This document shows, piece after piece, positions 16,519-24,578 of a DNA stretch of 64,000 bases. Source of the DNA: Candidatus Gastranaerophilales bacterium (GTDB lineage Bacteria; Cyanobacteriota; Vampirovibrionia; Gastranaerophilales; Gastranaerophilaceae); NCBI GenBank assembly GCA_944324915.1, contig CALUYD010000002.1, forward strand, positions 124,001 to 188,000. Direction: 5' to 3'. The notes under the pieces were generated by a model, which saw only the letters and a program-made list of their open reading frames with translations, was not told the origin of the DNA and ran no database searches. Position 1 is the stretch's first letter. The number at the start of each line of letters is the position of its first letter. A program made the translations under genes and the position numbers.

Positions 16519-16538
16519 CTATTGACTACAATCAATAG
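16519..16538. promoter_or_regulatory. candidate operator: CTATTGA-N6-TCAATAG inverted repeat
   Basis: A perfect 7-bp inverted repeat (CTATTGA at 16519-16525, TCAATAG at 16532-16538). A third half-site TATTGA lies at 16506-16511. It covers the -35 of the rightward pilin promoter and borders the -35 of the leftward XRE promoter. Confidence 0.6.
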
Positions 16539-16551
16539 CATGTTGTAATAT
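16522..16551 (+). promoter_or_regulatory. prepilin gene promoter TTGACT-18-TAATAT
   Basis: TTGACT at 16522-16527 lies inside the inverted repeat and TAATAT is at 16546-16551. The predicted start is near 16558, giving a leader of about 33 nt to the ATG at 16592. Confidence 0.5.
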
Positions 16552-16591
16552 CTTTCATGTCTTATTTTTACGTATGGTATTGGATAACAGA

Positions 16592-18274
16592 ATGAAAAAG
16601 ATTTTTGGTTTTTCGCTTGTCGAAATCGTTGTAGCATTAATTATTTTTAGTGTCATAACTGCTGCTCTGGCACCAATTATTACAAAGAAATTAAAAAGCA
16701 ATAATGTAACAGTAGGGTCGTTAGGTGGAGGTTCAAGCAACACTAATTGTGATGCTTTTGGTCCTAATTGTAGTTTTTGCACTAGTGATACTTGTGTTGT
16801 ATGTGGTCTATCTTGTCTTGAAAGTCAAGCATTAGATATTCCGGGGTGTTCATGTAAGGAATGCGTAGAGCTTCACGGTGATAAATGTTTAAAATGTGGA
16901 TTAGATAAATGTATAAAATGTATAGGAGGATATTATACTCTTGATAATAATTGTACACAATGCCCTATTGGTAGCTATTGTGATGGAACGTATAAAAAGA
17001 CATGTAAGAATGGTGAATATAGTGATGTTGTAGGACTAGATGAATGCAAGGATTGTGAAAAAGGATATTATTGCACAGGTGGAATAAAAGGTGAATGTCC
17101 AGCTGGAAAATATTCTGAAAGCAAGAGTTCAAGTTGTACAAATTGTCCTATTGGATATTATTGTCCAGGAGCAAGTGATAAGATTTTATGCAGCGGGAAT
17201 AAATATCAACCTAATGAGGGTAAAAACAGTTGTTTAACATGTAATGCCGGAAGTTATGTATCAAATGATAGAACACAATGTCTAACTTGCGGTATTGGTT
17301 TTAAATGTCCCGGGGATGGAACAATGGTAGCATGTTCAACAGGAACATATCAACCATACACAGGGCAGAGCAGTTGTTTAACATGTCCTAGTGGTTCTGT
17401 TTGTAGTGGTGCAACAGTAACACAATGTCAAAAAGGAACTTATGCAACATCAACATCAAGCGTATGTGAACAATGTCCTAAGGGATATTATTGTACAGGT
17501 GGAAGTAATATTACAAAATGTGCTGATGGAACATACAATGATTTAGTAGGACAAAGTTCATCATCAGCTTGTAAAAGCTGCACAAGTGTTGTTGCAAATT
17601 GTAAGAGTTGTTTATTAACAACAGGACAATGCAGTGCATGTAATGATGGGTATGAATTGAAAAATGGAGTGTGTGAACAAGGAAGTAATGAGTTTAAATT
17701 CAGCTTCAACAATGCATTTATTGAAGAAAAAACTGACCAAAAGCATAAAATATATTTGAAGGCAACAGGAACTTTTAGGGCACTTAGTGATGCTAGTGGT
17801 ACAGTATTTGTTGTTGGAGGAGGCGGTGGAGGTGGTAGTAGTACACAAGGCGGCGGTGGCGGCGGTGGCGGTCGCACTATGAAAAGTAGCTTTACTTTTG
17901 TAAGAAACACTGACTATTCTGTAACAATTGGTGGTACTTCTGGCACATCTTGGTTTTCTTATATTCAAGCAGCTGGTGGTGGCAGTGGTACCGATAGTGG
18001 CGGAGGCGGAGGAGGAACAGGAAATGGTGGTTCAAAAGGTCAAGCCGGTGAAAATGGTGTAACTTTCGACGGTGAATGGTTCGGCGGAGGCGGCGGAGGT
18101 GGAAGTAATGGTTGGGCGCCACCAGGCGGAAATGGCGGTGCAGGCGCAGGTGGTTGGGATGGAAGAGGACAAGACGGCGTAGATAATACCGGTGGCGGTG
18201 GTGGAGGAAGCTCTTTGAATAGAGGTGCCACTGCCGGCGGAAGTGGTGTAGTTGTAATTGTTATAACAAAGTAA
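16592..18274 (+). CDS. prepilin-type protein fused to Cys-rich and Gly-rich extracellular domains
   Basis: A 560-residue surface protein. MKKIFG|FSLVEIVVALIIFS is a type IV prepilin leader with cleavage after Gly6 and the conserved Glu5 of the mature chain. Residues ~50-360 hold many Cys-x2-Cys repeats (CPIGYYCPG, CLTCNAGSY, CPKGYYCTGG) like eukaryotic EGF/GCC2-GCC3 ephrin-receptor-type repeats. From ~395 to the end a glycine-rich beta domain (long GGGG runs) resembles animal glycine-rich receptor domains. The last part is more GC-rich than its surroundings. An ATG at 16574 is possible but lacks a ribosome-binding site, and the shorter leader fits prepilins better. A role in adhesion or as a minor pilin tip is inferred. 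Confidence 0.85.
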   Translation: MKKIFGFSLVEIVVALIIFSVITAALAPIITKKLKSNNVTVGSLGGGSSNTNCDAFGPNCSFCTSDTCVVCGLSCLESQALDIPGCSCKECVELHGDKCLKCGLDKCIKCIGGYYTLDNNCTQCPIGSYCDGTYKKTCKNGEYSDVVGLDECKDCEKGYYCTGGIKGECPAGKYSESKSSSCTNCPIGYYCPGASDKILCSGNKYQPNEGKNSCLTCNAGSYVSNDRTQCLTCGIGFKCPGDGTMVACSTGTYQPYTGQSSCLTCPSGSVCSGATVTQCQKGTYATSTSSVCEQCPKGYYCTGGSNITKCADGTYNDLVGQSSSSACKSCTSVVANCKSCLLTTGQCSACNDGYELKNGVCEQGSNEFKFSFNNAFIEEKTDQKHKIYLKATGTFRALSDASGTVFVVGGGGGGGSSTQGGGGGGGGRTMKSSFTFVRNTDYSVTIGGTSGTSWFSYIQAAGGGSGTDSGGGGGGTGNGGSKGQAGENGVTFDGEWFGGGGGGGSNGWAPPGGNGGAGAGGWDGRGQDGVDNTGGGGGGSSLNRGATAGGSGVVVIVITK

Positions 18275-18305
18275 TAATTTTTTCATGTTATTTTTTAAAC
18301 CATAA

Positions 18306-18330
18306 GGAGGGCTTGCCCTCCCTTTTCTTT
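18306..18330 (+). terminator. Rho-independent terminator of the prepilin gene
   Basis: A perfect GGAGGGC-TT-GCCCTCC stem followed by a CTTTTCTTTTTT tail. Confidence 0.85.
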
Positions 18331-18368
18331 TTTAAAGAAATATTACAAAAAAAATATTTTTTGAAATA

Positions 18369-18396
18369 TTTATCATAAAAAATACTTTATTATAAT
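18369..18396 (+). promoter_or_regulatory. promoter TTTATC-16-TATAAT
   Basis: TATAAT at 18391-18396 with a weak -35 at 18369-18374. The leader of about 26 nt contains the GAGG ribosome-binding site of the TTG start at 18429. Confidence 0.5.
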
Positions 18397-18428
18397 AAGG
18401 ATATTTATATCTATTTTTGAGGTAAAAA

Positions 18429-19343
18429 TTGATACAATTACAGGTAGATTATACTTTATTAAATAAATTCTTTGGTATTCCTCCATCAAGGATTACTCGC
18501 TATGCAAATAAAAGTTTCGAAGAAATTATGGAACTTGAAGCACAGCAAGGAAATACCAAAGCTGAAGAATATAAGAAAATATTATCCGATCCAGAAAAAA
18601 TCGAAGAAATATTTAAATTATCAAATTTAGAGAATAAATTTATAATCTTGCAAAATATGTCTGAAGAAGATTTGGATAAACTTTTACCATATTTAAAACA
18701 AGATCAACTAGCAAAAGGTTTGCAATTTTTTACTGAAGAAAAACTTGTTGCAATGTCAAAAGAATTGCCTTTAGAAATTCTTTTAGAGATGATTTTTCAA
18801 AAATTTCAAATGGTTGATATCTTAATGCTTATGGATGATGATGCCATGAATAAATTTTTGATGGAGCCTGAAGTTGAGATAAAATATGCTCAAAAATATT
18901 TTGAAACCCTTGATCAAAAAACCCTTGAAAAAATTATGATGCAATCATTCGGTCAAGCGTTTGAAGGTCAAACAAAAGAAGAATATCTTGAGCATTTACA
19001 AAATTTAAATCAAACAGATTATAAGCGTTTTATGGTTTCAATGGAGCGAGAAAGTAAAATCGGCTTAATAGATGGAATAGTTGAACAAGAAGAAGATTTA
19101 TTACTTTTATTTGAAGCAGATGATATTGTTAAACCAATGGAAATGCTTATGAAAGGCGATAAGATTAAATTAATGTCATCTTTAGATTCAGAATTTTTAG
19201 TTCCGATGATACAAGAGCTTCCTATTGATTTAACTCAAATTGTATTAACTCAAATTGATCCTAAAGATTTTGCAGAAATATTAACGGAAGATTTTCAAGA
19301 TATATTATCTTCGGTTGTATTATTCTCAAATTCAATGGTTTAG
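18429..19343 (+). CDS. helical-repeat protein, MgtE-N/FliG-like
   Basis: A 304-residue acidic, Leu- and Met-rich all-helical protein without signal or membrane segments. Repeating short helices (MSEEDLDKLLPYLKQDQLAKGL, TEEKLVAMSKELPLEILLEMIF, ELPIDLTQIVLTQIDPKDFAEIL) resemble the superhelical MgtE N-terminal and FliG middle-domain folds. No magnesium channel or flagellar gene is present here, so the function is open. The start is TTG with GAGG 7 nt upstream. It is convergent with the LptF-like gene (4-bp overlap). Confidence 0.72.
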   Translation: MIQLQVDYTLLNKFFGIPPSRITRYANKSFEEIMELEAQQGNTKAEEYKKILSDPEKIEEIFKLSNLENKFIILQNMSEEDLDKLLPYLKQDQLAKGLQFFTEEKLVAMSKELPLEILLEMIFQKFQMVDILMLMDDDAMNKFLMEPEVEIKYAQKYFETLDQKTLEKIMMQSFGQAFEGQTKEEYLEHLQNLNQTDYKRFMVSMERESKIGLIDGIVEQEEDLLLLFEADDIVKPMEMLMKGDKIKLMSSLDSEFLVPMIQELPIDLTQIVLTQIDPKDFAEILTEDFQDILSSVVLFSNSMV

Positions 19344-20506
19344 ATTTTATATGCTTTTTTGTAAAAAAGAATTGAACCTATAATCGCAATTGAAATTACA
19401 GGTAACCACGCAGCTAAAATCGGGTGGATTGTTCCTGTTTCTCCAAGATTTAGAGAAAAAGCTCTTATAACATAATATACAAAAATAATTAATATACTAA
19501 ATAAAAATCCTCTGTTATATCTTACCCTTGGAGGTGTAATTGCTAAAGGTACACCTATTATTGCAAGAGCGAAGGTTGTAGCAGGAAGTGCTAATTTATC
19601 AAAAAGATTTATTTTATATTCTAATCTCATTTCTTTCGATAATTTGTCTTTTTGTTTTTTGATGTGTTTTGCAAGTTTAAAGAAATTAAATTCAGAGGTC
19701 GATTCTTTAACCATTTCATTTACATCGCCAATTCCAAAGGATACATTTGATTCTTCAAAAAAGCTCGTGTTGAAAATTTTACCGTTTTTTGAAATTGTAT
19801 AAACTATACCGTTTTCAAAAAGCCATCCATAATCAGATGTTGAGCCTTTTTTTGCTTGGACAATTTGTATATTTTTAGGATTTGTTATATCGATAACAGT
19901 AACATTATTTAGAGTTCTATCTTTACACCATTGCGCATAGAATAATCTTTTTAATTTTCCTTCTTTATCAACATCTTTAACCGTAAAATTCATTTTGTTT
20001 TCAGGGATGTGTTTTTGCTCAAGCGAATAAATAGCTAATGATTTTGATTGAACAGATGCAACAGGAACAATAAATTCATTAATAAAAAAGCTAACAAACG
20101 TCATAACAAGGGCAAAAGCAAATATTGGTTTAGATATTCTTGAAATGCTTATACCGCATGCTTTAAATATTGTTATTTCAGATTTTAAACTTAAATCATT
20201 AACTGTCATAACTGTTGCAAATAAGGTTGAAATCGGTATTGTTAAAACAAAAACTTGAGGAAGATTTAATATAACCATCATCATTGCTATATGAAAAGGT
20301 ATTCCATATAAAGATATTTGTTTAATTAATTGCGTAAAAGTTTCTGATGCAAAAATGATAGAAGTAAAAATAATTACCCCAAGAGTAAATACATTTAATA
20401 ATTGTTTTAGTATGTATCTATCTAAAATGCTTAAAGAATTATATTTATCTTTTGCGAATTTTTTTAATTCTTTATATTTAGAGTATATTTTTTCCATTAT
20501 TGTCAT
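19340..20506 (-). CDS. LptF/LptG-type permease (YjgP/YjgQ family)
   Basis: An inner-membrane protein of about 388 residues related to the permease subunits that extract lipopolysaccharide for transport to the outer membrane. It has transmembrane segments near the N-terminus (GVIIFTSIIFASETF) and C-terminus, a central periplasmic beta-rich domain, and the typical LDRYILKQLL, VLTIPISTLFATVMTVNDLS and LALPATTFALAIIGVPLA segments. Only one paralogue is encoded here. The frame is open to 20560, but the true start is probably ATG 20506 (AAAGAG 9 nt upstream) or 20497, both inside the tyrA 3' end, implying translational coupling. Confidence 0.86.
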   Translation of the reverse strand: MTIMEKIYSKYKELKKFAKDKYNSLSILDRYILKQLLNVFTLGVIIFTSIIFASETFTQLIKQISLYGIPFHIAMMMVILNLPQVFVLTIPISTLFATVMTVNDLSLKSEITIFKACGISISRISKPIFAFALVMTFVSFFINEFIVPVASVQSKSLAIYSLEQKHIPENKMNFTVKDVDKEGKLKRLFYAQWCKDRTLNNVTVIDITNPKNIQIVQAKKGSTSDYGWLFENGIVYTISKNGKIFNTSFFEESNVSFGIGDVNEMVKESTSEFNFFKLAKHIKKQKDKLSKEMRLEYKINLFDKLALPATTFALAIIGVPLAITPPRVRYNRGFLFSILIIFVYYVIRAFSLNLGETGTIHPILAAWLPVISIAIIGSILFYKKAYKI

Positions 20507-21269
20507 ACATTTTTGCTCTTTTTTCTGCAACAGCTTTAAATAACTTGATTTTCTCATCATCAGATAAATTTTTCAAGTTATTTAATTCATTTTCTAAGTT
20601 TTTAAATGTAATTAAAATATTTTTTTCATTATTTTTATACATTGAAAAAACAAGGTCACATTCTGTCATAGCAAGCCTTGTAGTATCTCTAAAACCGCTT
20701 GAAGCTATTTTTAGTGCGTCTTTAGATGATGTATTAAATAATAAAAATGATAAAATCGTTGGTAAATGTGAGATTTGAGCACACATTTCATCATGTTTAT
20801 TCATGTCGATTTTATAAGGCTTTGCGCCTAAATCAAGAATTATATTTTTAAGAATTTTATTTTCTTTTTCAATTAGCCACTTGCAACCTTTAAATAAGTT
20901 TTTATTGCTTGCGCTAAAACCGCTTTTTTCGCTTCCTGCCATAGGATGAGATAATATAAAATTAAAATTAAAGTTTTTATTTAATAAATCTTTTTTAATG
21001 GAACATACATCACAAACAATAGTTTTTTTATTTAGAAATGTGTTTAATTTTTCTAGTGTTTCTAATGTTTTTGAGGCTTTTGTACAGATAAAAATAATAT
21101 CGCATTTTGAGATTATTTTAATATCATCCGAAGAATTTTTTGTATATTTAAGAGCATTTTTAAATGAAGATTTTGAACAACAGAAAAGCTCATAATTTTT
21201 ATTATTATGAAGTGCTTTTAAAATTGATGCTCCAATTAAACCTAAGCCGATTATTCCTATTTTTACCAT
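20478..21269 (-). CDS. tyrA: prephenate/arogenate dehydrogenase
   Basis: A 263-residue NAD(P)-dependent dehydrogenase of tyrosine synthesis. The N-terminal Rossmann motif is IGIIGLGLIGASILKAL. The family motifs ILSHPMAGSEKSGFSA (~109-124) and HDEMCAQISHLPTILSFLL (~158-176) contain the catalytic His. There is no ACT domain or fused chorismate mutase. The ATG is 6 nt after a consensus extended -10, so the mRNA is probably leaderless. It overlaps the LptF-like gene. Confidence 0.92.
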   Translation of the reverse strand: MVKIGIIGLGLIGASILKALHNNKNYELFCCSKSSFKNALKYTKNSSDDIKIISKCDIIFICTKASKTLETLEKLNTFLNKKTIVCDVCSIKKDLLNKNFNFNFILSHPMAGSEKSGFSASNKNLFKGCKWLIEKENKILKNIILDLGAKPYKIDMNKHDEMCAQISHLPTILSFLLFNTSSKDALKIASSGFRDTTRLAMTECDLVFSMYKNNEKNILITFKNLENELNNLKNLSDDEKIKLFKAVAEKRAKMYDNNGKNIL

Positions 21270-21275
21270 AGAAAG

Positions 21276-21284
21276 ATTATAACA
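21276..21284 (-). promoter_or_regulatory. extended -10 TGT-TATAAT, leaderless tyrA promoter
   Basis: A perfect TGnTATAAT on the minus strand ending 6 nt (CTTTCT) before the tyrA ATG; no Shine-Dalgarno is present. Confidence 0.7.
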
Positions 21285-21315
21285 TAATTTTTTGCTTGCT
21301 TGCTATTTTGAAAAA

Positions 21316-21324
21316 TGGTATAAA
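21316..21324 (+). promoter_or_regulatory. extended -10 TGG-TATAAA
   Basis: TGGTATAAA lies about 22 nt upstream of the ATG at 21347, and the leader contains AAGGAG. Confidence 0.5.
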
Positions 21325-21346
21325 ATAATTAAAAAAGGAGTATGAG

Positions 21347-21529
21347 ATGGGTAAATTATTAATCGTTTTTGTTATTGCAGGTATCGGCTGGTATATTCAA
21401 AATAATTTTGATTTTCAAAGCTGGAAAAATGATGCTATGGACACAATGAAAAAAGAAAAAACAATTAACACAATGAATTCAAAAAGAGCACAAGATCAAG
21501 AAGATATAAATGAAGTAATTAACAGATAA
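21347..21529 (+). CDS. small single-pass membrane or secreted protein
   Basis: A 60-residue protein with an N-terminal hydrophobic helix (LLIVFVIAGIGWYI) and a charged, soluble tail (MDTMKKEKTINTMNSKRAQDQ). It has a good AAAAGGAG ribosome-binding site, its own promoter and its own terminator, so it is a convincing monocistronic small gene. Function is unknown. Confidence 0.7.
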   Translation: MGKLLIVFVIAGIGWYIQNNFDFQSWKNDAMDTMKKEKTINTMNSKRAQDQEDINEVINR

Positions 21530-21537
21530 ATAATATA

Positions 21538-21571
21538 ATTAACCCTTGTTTTATTACAAGGGTTAAATTTT
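21538..21571 (+). terminator. Rho-independent terminator
   Basis: A 10-bp TAACCCTTGT/ACAAGGGTTA stem with a 6-nt loop, followed by AATTTTGT. Confidence 0.75.
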
Positions 21572-21671
21572 GTAAAAATATCATTATAAAATACTTTTTT
21601 ATATTCTATAAAACAAATTTTTATGAGAAAATCACTGTAAAAAATTAAATTTAAATAAAGGCGGATTTACT

Positions 21672-22970
21672 ATGGAAAAAGAAATTAGAGCAATTATTCT
21701 TGGAGCCGGAAAAGGTACCAGAATGAGGTCTAATTTACCTAAAGTGTTACATGAAATTTTTGCTAAACCTTTAATAGGCTGGGTTTTGGATAGTATAAAA
21801 AAATTACCATATAATTCAGAAAGCATTGTTGTAATTGGACATGGTGCACATGAAGTTGAAGAATATTTAAATAACAACTATAAATATGTAAAAACAACTT
21901 TGCAAAAAGAACAATTAGGTACAGGTCATGCGGTAGCTCAAGCAGTTCCTATGCTACATGGATATTTAGGAACATTAATTATAACTTGTGGCGATACTCC
22001 TTTAATTACAACATCTACATTGCAAAAATTAATCACTTTTCATGAAGATAATGGCTCTGACTTAACTGTTATGACTACAAAATTTGATGATCCGACAGGA
22101 TACGGCAGAATAATTCGAAGCACAAAAGATGAAATCATGAAAATCGTTGAAGAAAAAGATGCTAACGAATATCAAAAAGAAATTAAAGAAGTTAACACAG
22201 GCGTATATTGCGTTAATTGGGCAAAAATAAGAAAAGCATTTAATGATTTAAGCAACAACAATGCTCAAGGTGAATATTATTTAACAGATATTGTTAAATG
22301 GGCAAGAGAAAACCAATATCGTGTTATGGGTTATCTATGTGAAGATAATGAAGAAATTTATGGAATTAATTCAAGACAACATCTTGCTGTTGCATCTAAT
22401 ATAATGAAAAGAAGATATCTTGATGAATTAATGACAAAAGGGGTTACTATTGTTGACCCTGATTCTACTTATATTTCTCCTGAAACTCAAATCGGAATTG
22501 ATACAATAATTTATCCAAACACTTATATTGAAGGTAAAAACAAAATTGCTAAGAAATGTAAAATTGGTCCTATGACCCACTTACGAGGCAATTGCGAGGT
22601 TGCAGAAGGGTGTAAAATTGGTAATTTTGTTGAACTAAAAAATGCACAAATAGCAAAAAATACTAATGTTTGTCATTTAAGTTATATAGGTGATGCTGAA
22701 TTGGGAAGCCATGTAAATATTGGAGCAGGTACAATTTTTGCAAACTATAATTCAATAACAAAAGAAAAGAAACGCTCTGTATTAGAAAATGGTGTATCAA
22801 TAGGCTCAAACTCTGTTATAGTAGCTCCTGTTCATATTGGAGAAGATGCTTTAGTTGCGGCTTCAAGCTGTATTACAAAAGATGTAGAAGCAAATTCTTT
22901 AGCTATGGGCAGAGCTCAACAGAAAGAATATAAAAATTGGGTTAAAAACAGTAAGGAGAAAAAACAATGA
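21672..22970 (+). CDS. glmU: bifunctional GlcN-1-P acetyltransferase / GlcNAc-1-P uridylyltransferase
   Basis: A 432-residue enzyme making UDP-GlcNAc. The nucleotidyltransferase domain shows ILGAGKGTRMRSNLPKVLHEI, EQLGTGHAVAQA and CGDTPL. The left-handed beta-helix acetyltransferase domain follows from ~245 (IYPNTYIEGKNKIAKKCKIGP, GAGTIFANYNS, SIGSNSVIVAPVHIG). It is slightly shorter than E. coli GlmU (456). It overlaps prs by 4 bp, a common glmU-prs arrangement. AAGGCGG serves as ribosome-binding site. Confidence 0.95.
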   Translation: MEKEIRAIILGAGKGTRMRSNLPKVLHEIFAKPLIGWVLDSIKKLPYNSESIVVIGHGAHEVEEYLNNNYKYVKTTLQKEQLGTGHAVAQAVPMLHGYLGTLIITCGDTPLITTSTLQKLITFHEDNGSDLTVMTTKFDDPTGYGRIIRSTKDEIMKIVEEKDANEYQKEIKEVNTGVYCVNWAKIRKAFNDLSNNNAQGEYYLTDIVKWARENQYRVMGYLCEDNEEIYGINSRQHLAVASNIMKRRYLDELMTKGVTIVDPDSTYISPETQIGIDTIIYPNTYIEGKNKIAKKCKIGPMTHLRGNCEVAEGCKIGNFVELKNAQIAKNTNVCHLSYIGDAELGSHVNIGAGTIFANYNSITKEKKRSVLENGVSIGSNSVIVAPVHIGEDALVAASSCITKDVEANSLAMGRAQQKEYKNWVKNSKEKKQ

Positions 22971-23980
22971 GTCTTGAACTTGAAACACAGCTTAGTGAAT
23001 TGAAGAATATTCTTCCAACTCATGATATTAAGTTATTTTCGGGACGTTCAAATAATGCTCTAGCTCAAGAAATTGCAAAATATTTAGGCACAACTCTTGA
23101 ACCTATTACAATTAAAGATTTCTCAGACGGCGAAATTTATGTACAAATTCAAGATTCTGTTCGTGGGGATGATGTTTTTATAGTCCAACCAATATGTTCT
23201 CCTGTTAATGAAAATTTAATGGAATTATTGATTTTATTGGATGCTTTTAAACGTGCAAGCGCAAAATCAATTACGGCAGTAATTCCATACTATGGATATG
23301 CAAGACAAGATAGAAAAGCTTCAGGCAGAGAAGCAATTACAGCTAAACTTGTTGCTGATTTATTAACCCAAGCAGGTGCTACAAGAGTTCTTACGATGGA
23401 TTTACACACAGGTCAAATCCAAGGATTTTTCAATATTTTGGTTGATCATATCTATGCAACTCCTGTTATAGTAAATTATGTAAAAAATATTGATTTGGAT
23501 GGTTCTGAACTTGTTTGTGTTTCACCTGATATGGGAGGTGTTAAAAGAACAAGAGCATTGGCAAAACAAGTCGGCGCTCCTATTGCGATTATTGATAAAC
23601 GTCGTGATAAACATAACAGTGCAATTGCTTGCAATATTATTGGTGAAGTTCAAGGCAAAGTTTGCGTTATGTTTGATGATATTATCGATACAGCAGGAAC
23701 AATTTGTGAAGCTGCAAGAATGTTAAAAGAACATGGCGCAAAAGATGTTTATGTTTGTGCGGTTCATCCTGTATTTTCCGGTCCTGCACTAGAAAGACTT
23801 GAAGCAGCTCCAATTAAAGAAGTTGTTGTTACAAATACAATTCCTTTAAAAGATACTGTAATTCCTGAAAAAATTAAACAAGTTAGCGTAGCACCATTAT
23901 TAGGCGAAGCAATTTCAAGAATTCATGATGATAAGTCTGTTTCCAGCTTATTTGGTTTTGAAATAGAATATAAATCATAA
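22967..23980 (+). CDS. prs: ribose-phosphate pyrophosphokinase (PRPP synthetase)
   Basis: A 337-residue class I enzyme forming PRPP from ribose-5-phosphate and ATP. Visible are SGRSNNALAQEIAKYLG, FSDGEIYVQI, YYGYARQDRK, DLHTGQIQGFF and the PRPP loop VMFDDIIDTAGTI. The start overlaps glmU by 4 bp and has a GGAG ribosome-binding site. Confidence 0.97.
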   Translation: MSLELETQLSELKNILPTHDIKLFSGRSNNALAQEIAKYLGTTLEPITIKDFSDGEIYVQIQDSVRGDDVFIVQPICSPVNENLMELLILLDAFKRASAKSITAVIPYYGYARQDRKASGREAITAKLVADLLTQAGATRVLTMDLHTGQIQGFFNILVDHIYATPVIVNYVKNIDLDGSELVCVSPDMGGVKRTRALAKQVGAPIAIIDKRRDKHNSAIACNIIGEVQGKVCVMFDDIIDTAGTICEAARMLKEHGAKDVYVCAVHPVFSGPALERLEAAPIKEVVVTNTIPLKDTVIPEKIKQVSVAPLLGEAISRIHDDKSVSSLFGFEIEYKS

Positions 23981-23992
23981 AGGTTAATCATT

Positions 23993-24565
23993 ATGCAAAA
24001 CACTTTAGACAAATTGAATGAATTAAAAATTCAAGTGCAAAATTGCAAAAAGTGTTCTTTGTGTGAAAAAAGAAACAATATAGTTTTTTCTGATGGGTGC
24101 GAAAATGCGCCCATTATGTTTATAGGTGAAGCCCCCGGAAAAAATGAAGATGAAACGGGGATTCCATTTATTGGCAGAGCAGGACAGCTTTTAAGAAAAT
24201 TTTTATTTGAAGTTGGCTATAAACAAGAAGATTTTTATATTGCAAATACTATAAAATGCAGACCTCCTGAAAATAGAAAACCTACAAAAGAAGAAAAAAA
24301 TGCTTGTTTTGAATATCTAAAAGCGCAAATTGAGCTTGTTAATCCGAAAGTTATTGTTCTTGTGGGGTCTACTGCGCTTGAGAGTTTTATTTTTGATAAA
24401 AAATTAACCATAACAAAAGCAAGAGGGCAAGTTTTTGAAATAGATAATCGAAAATTTGTTCCAATATTTCATCCTTCGTATTTATTGAGATATCACTCTA
24501 TGGATGAAGGGTCGCCAAGGTATTTGTTTAAAAAAGACTTGGAGCTGATAAAAGGATTTATCTAA
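23993..24565 (+). CDS. uracil-DNA glycosylase, iron-sulphur family 4
   Basis: A 190-residue DNA-repair glycosylase that removes uracil. Motif A is GEAPGKNEDETGIPFIGRAGQLL split around residue 45, and motif B is HPSYLLR near 164. Cysteines in CKKCSLC (near 17-23), KC (near 85) and AC (near 101) supply the [4Fe-4S] ligands expected for the family. It follows prs by 12 nt and is probably co-transcribed. Confidence 0.93.
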   Translation: MQNTLDKLNELKIQVQNCKKCSLCEKRNNIVFSDGCENAPIMFIGEAPGKNEDETGIPFIGRAGQLLRKFLFEVGYKQEDFYIANTIKCRPPENRKPTKEEKNACFEYLKAQIELVNPKVIVLVGSTALESFIFDKKLTITKARGQVFEIDNRKFVPIFHPSYLLRYHSMDEGSPRYLFKKDLELIKGFI

Positions 24566-24578
24566 AAAAGGAAGTATT

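Noticed and set aside
17488-18286. Several minus-strand open frames rich in Pro, Ala/Thr or His opposite the prepilin gene
   Set aside because: They are reading-frame shadows of the Gly-rich and Cys-rich coding DNA: low-complexity products, no ribosome-binding sites and mutual overlap.
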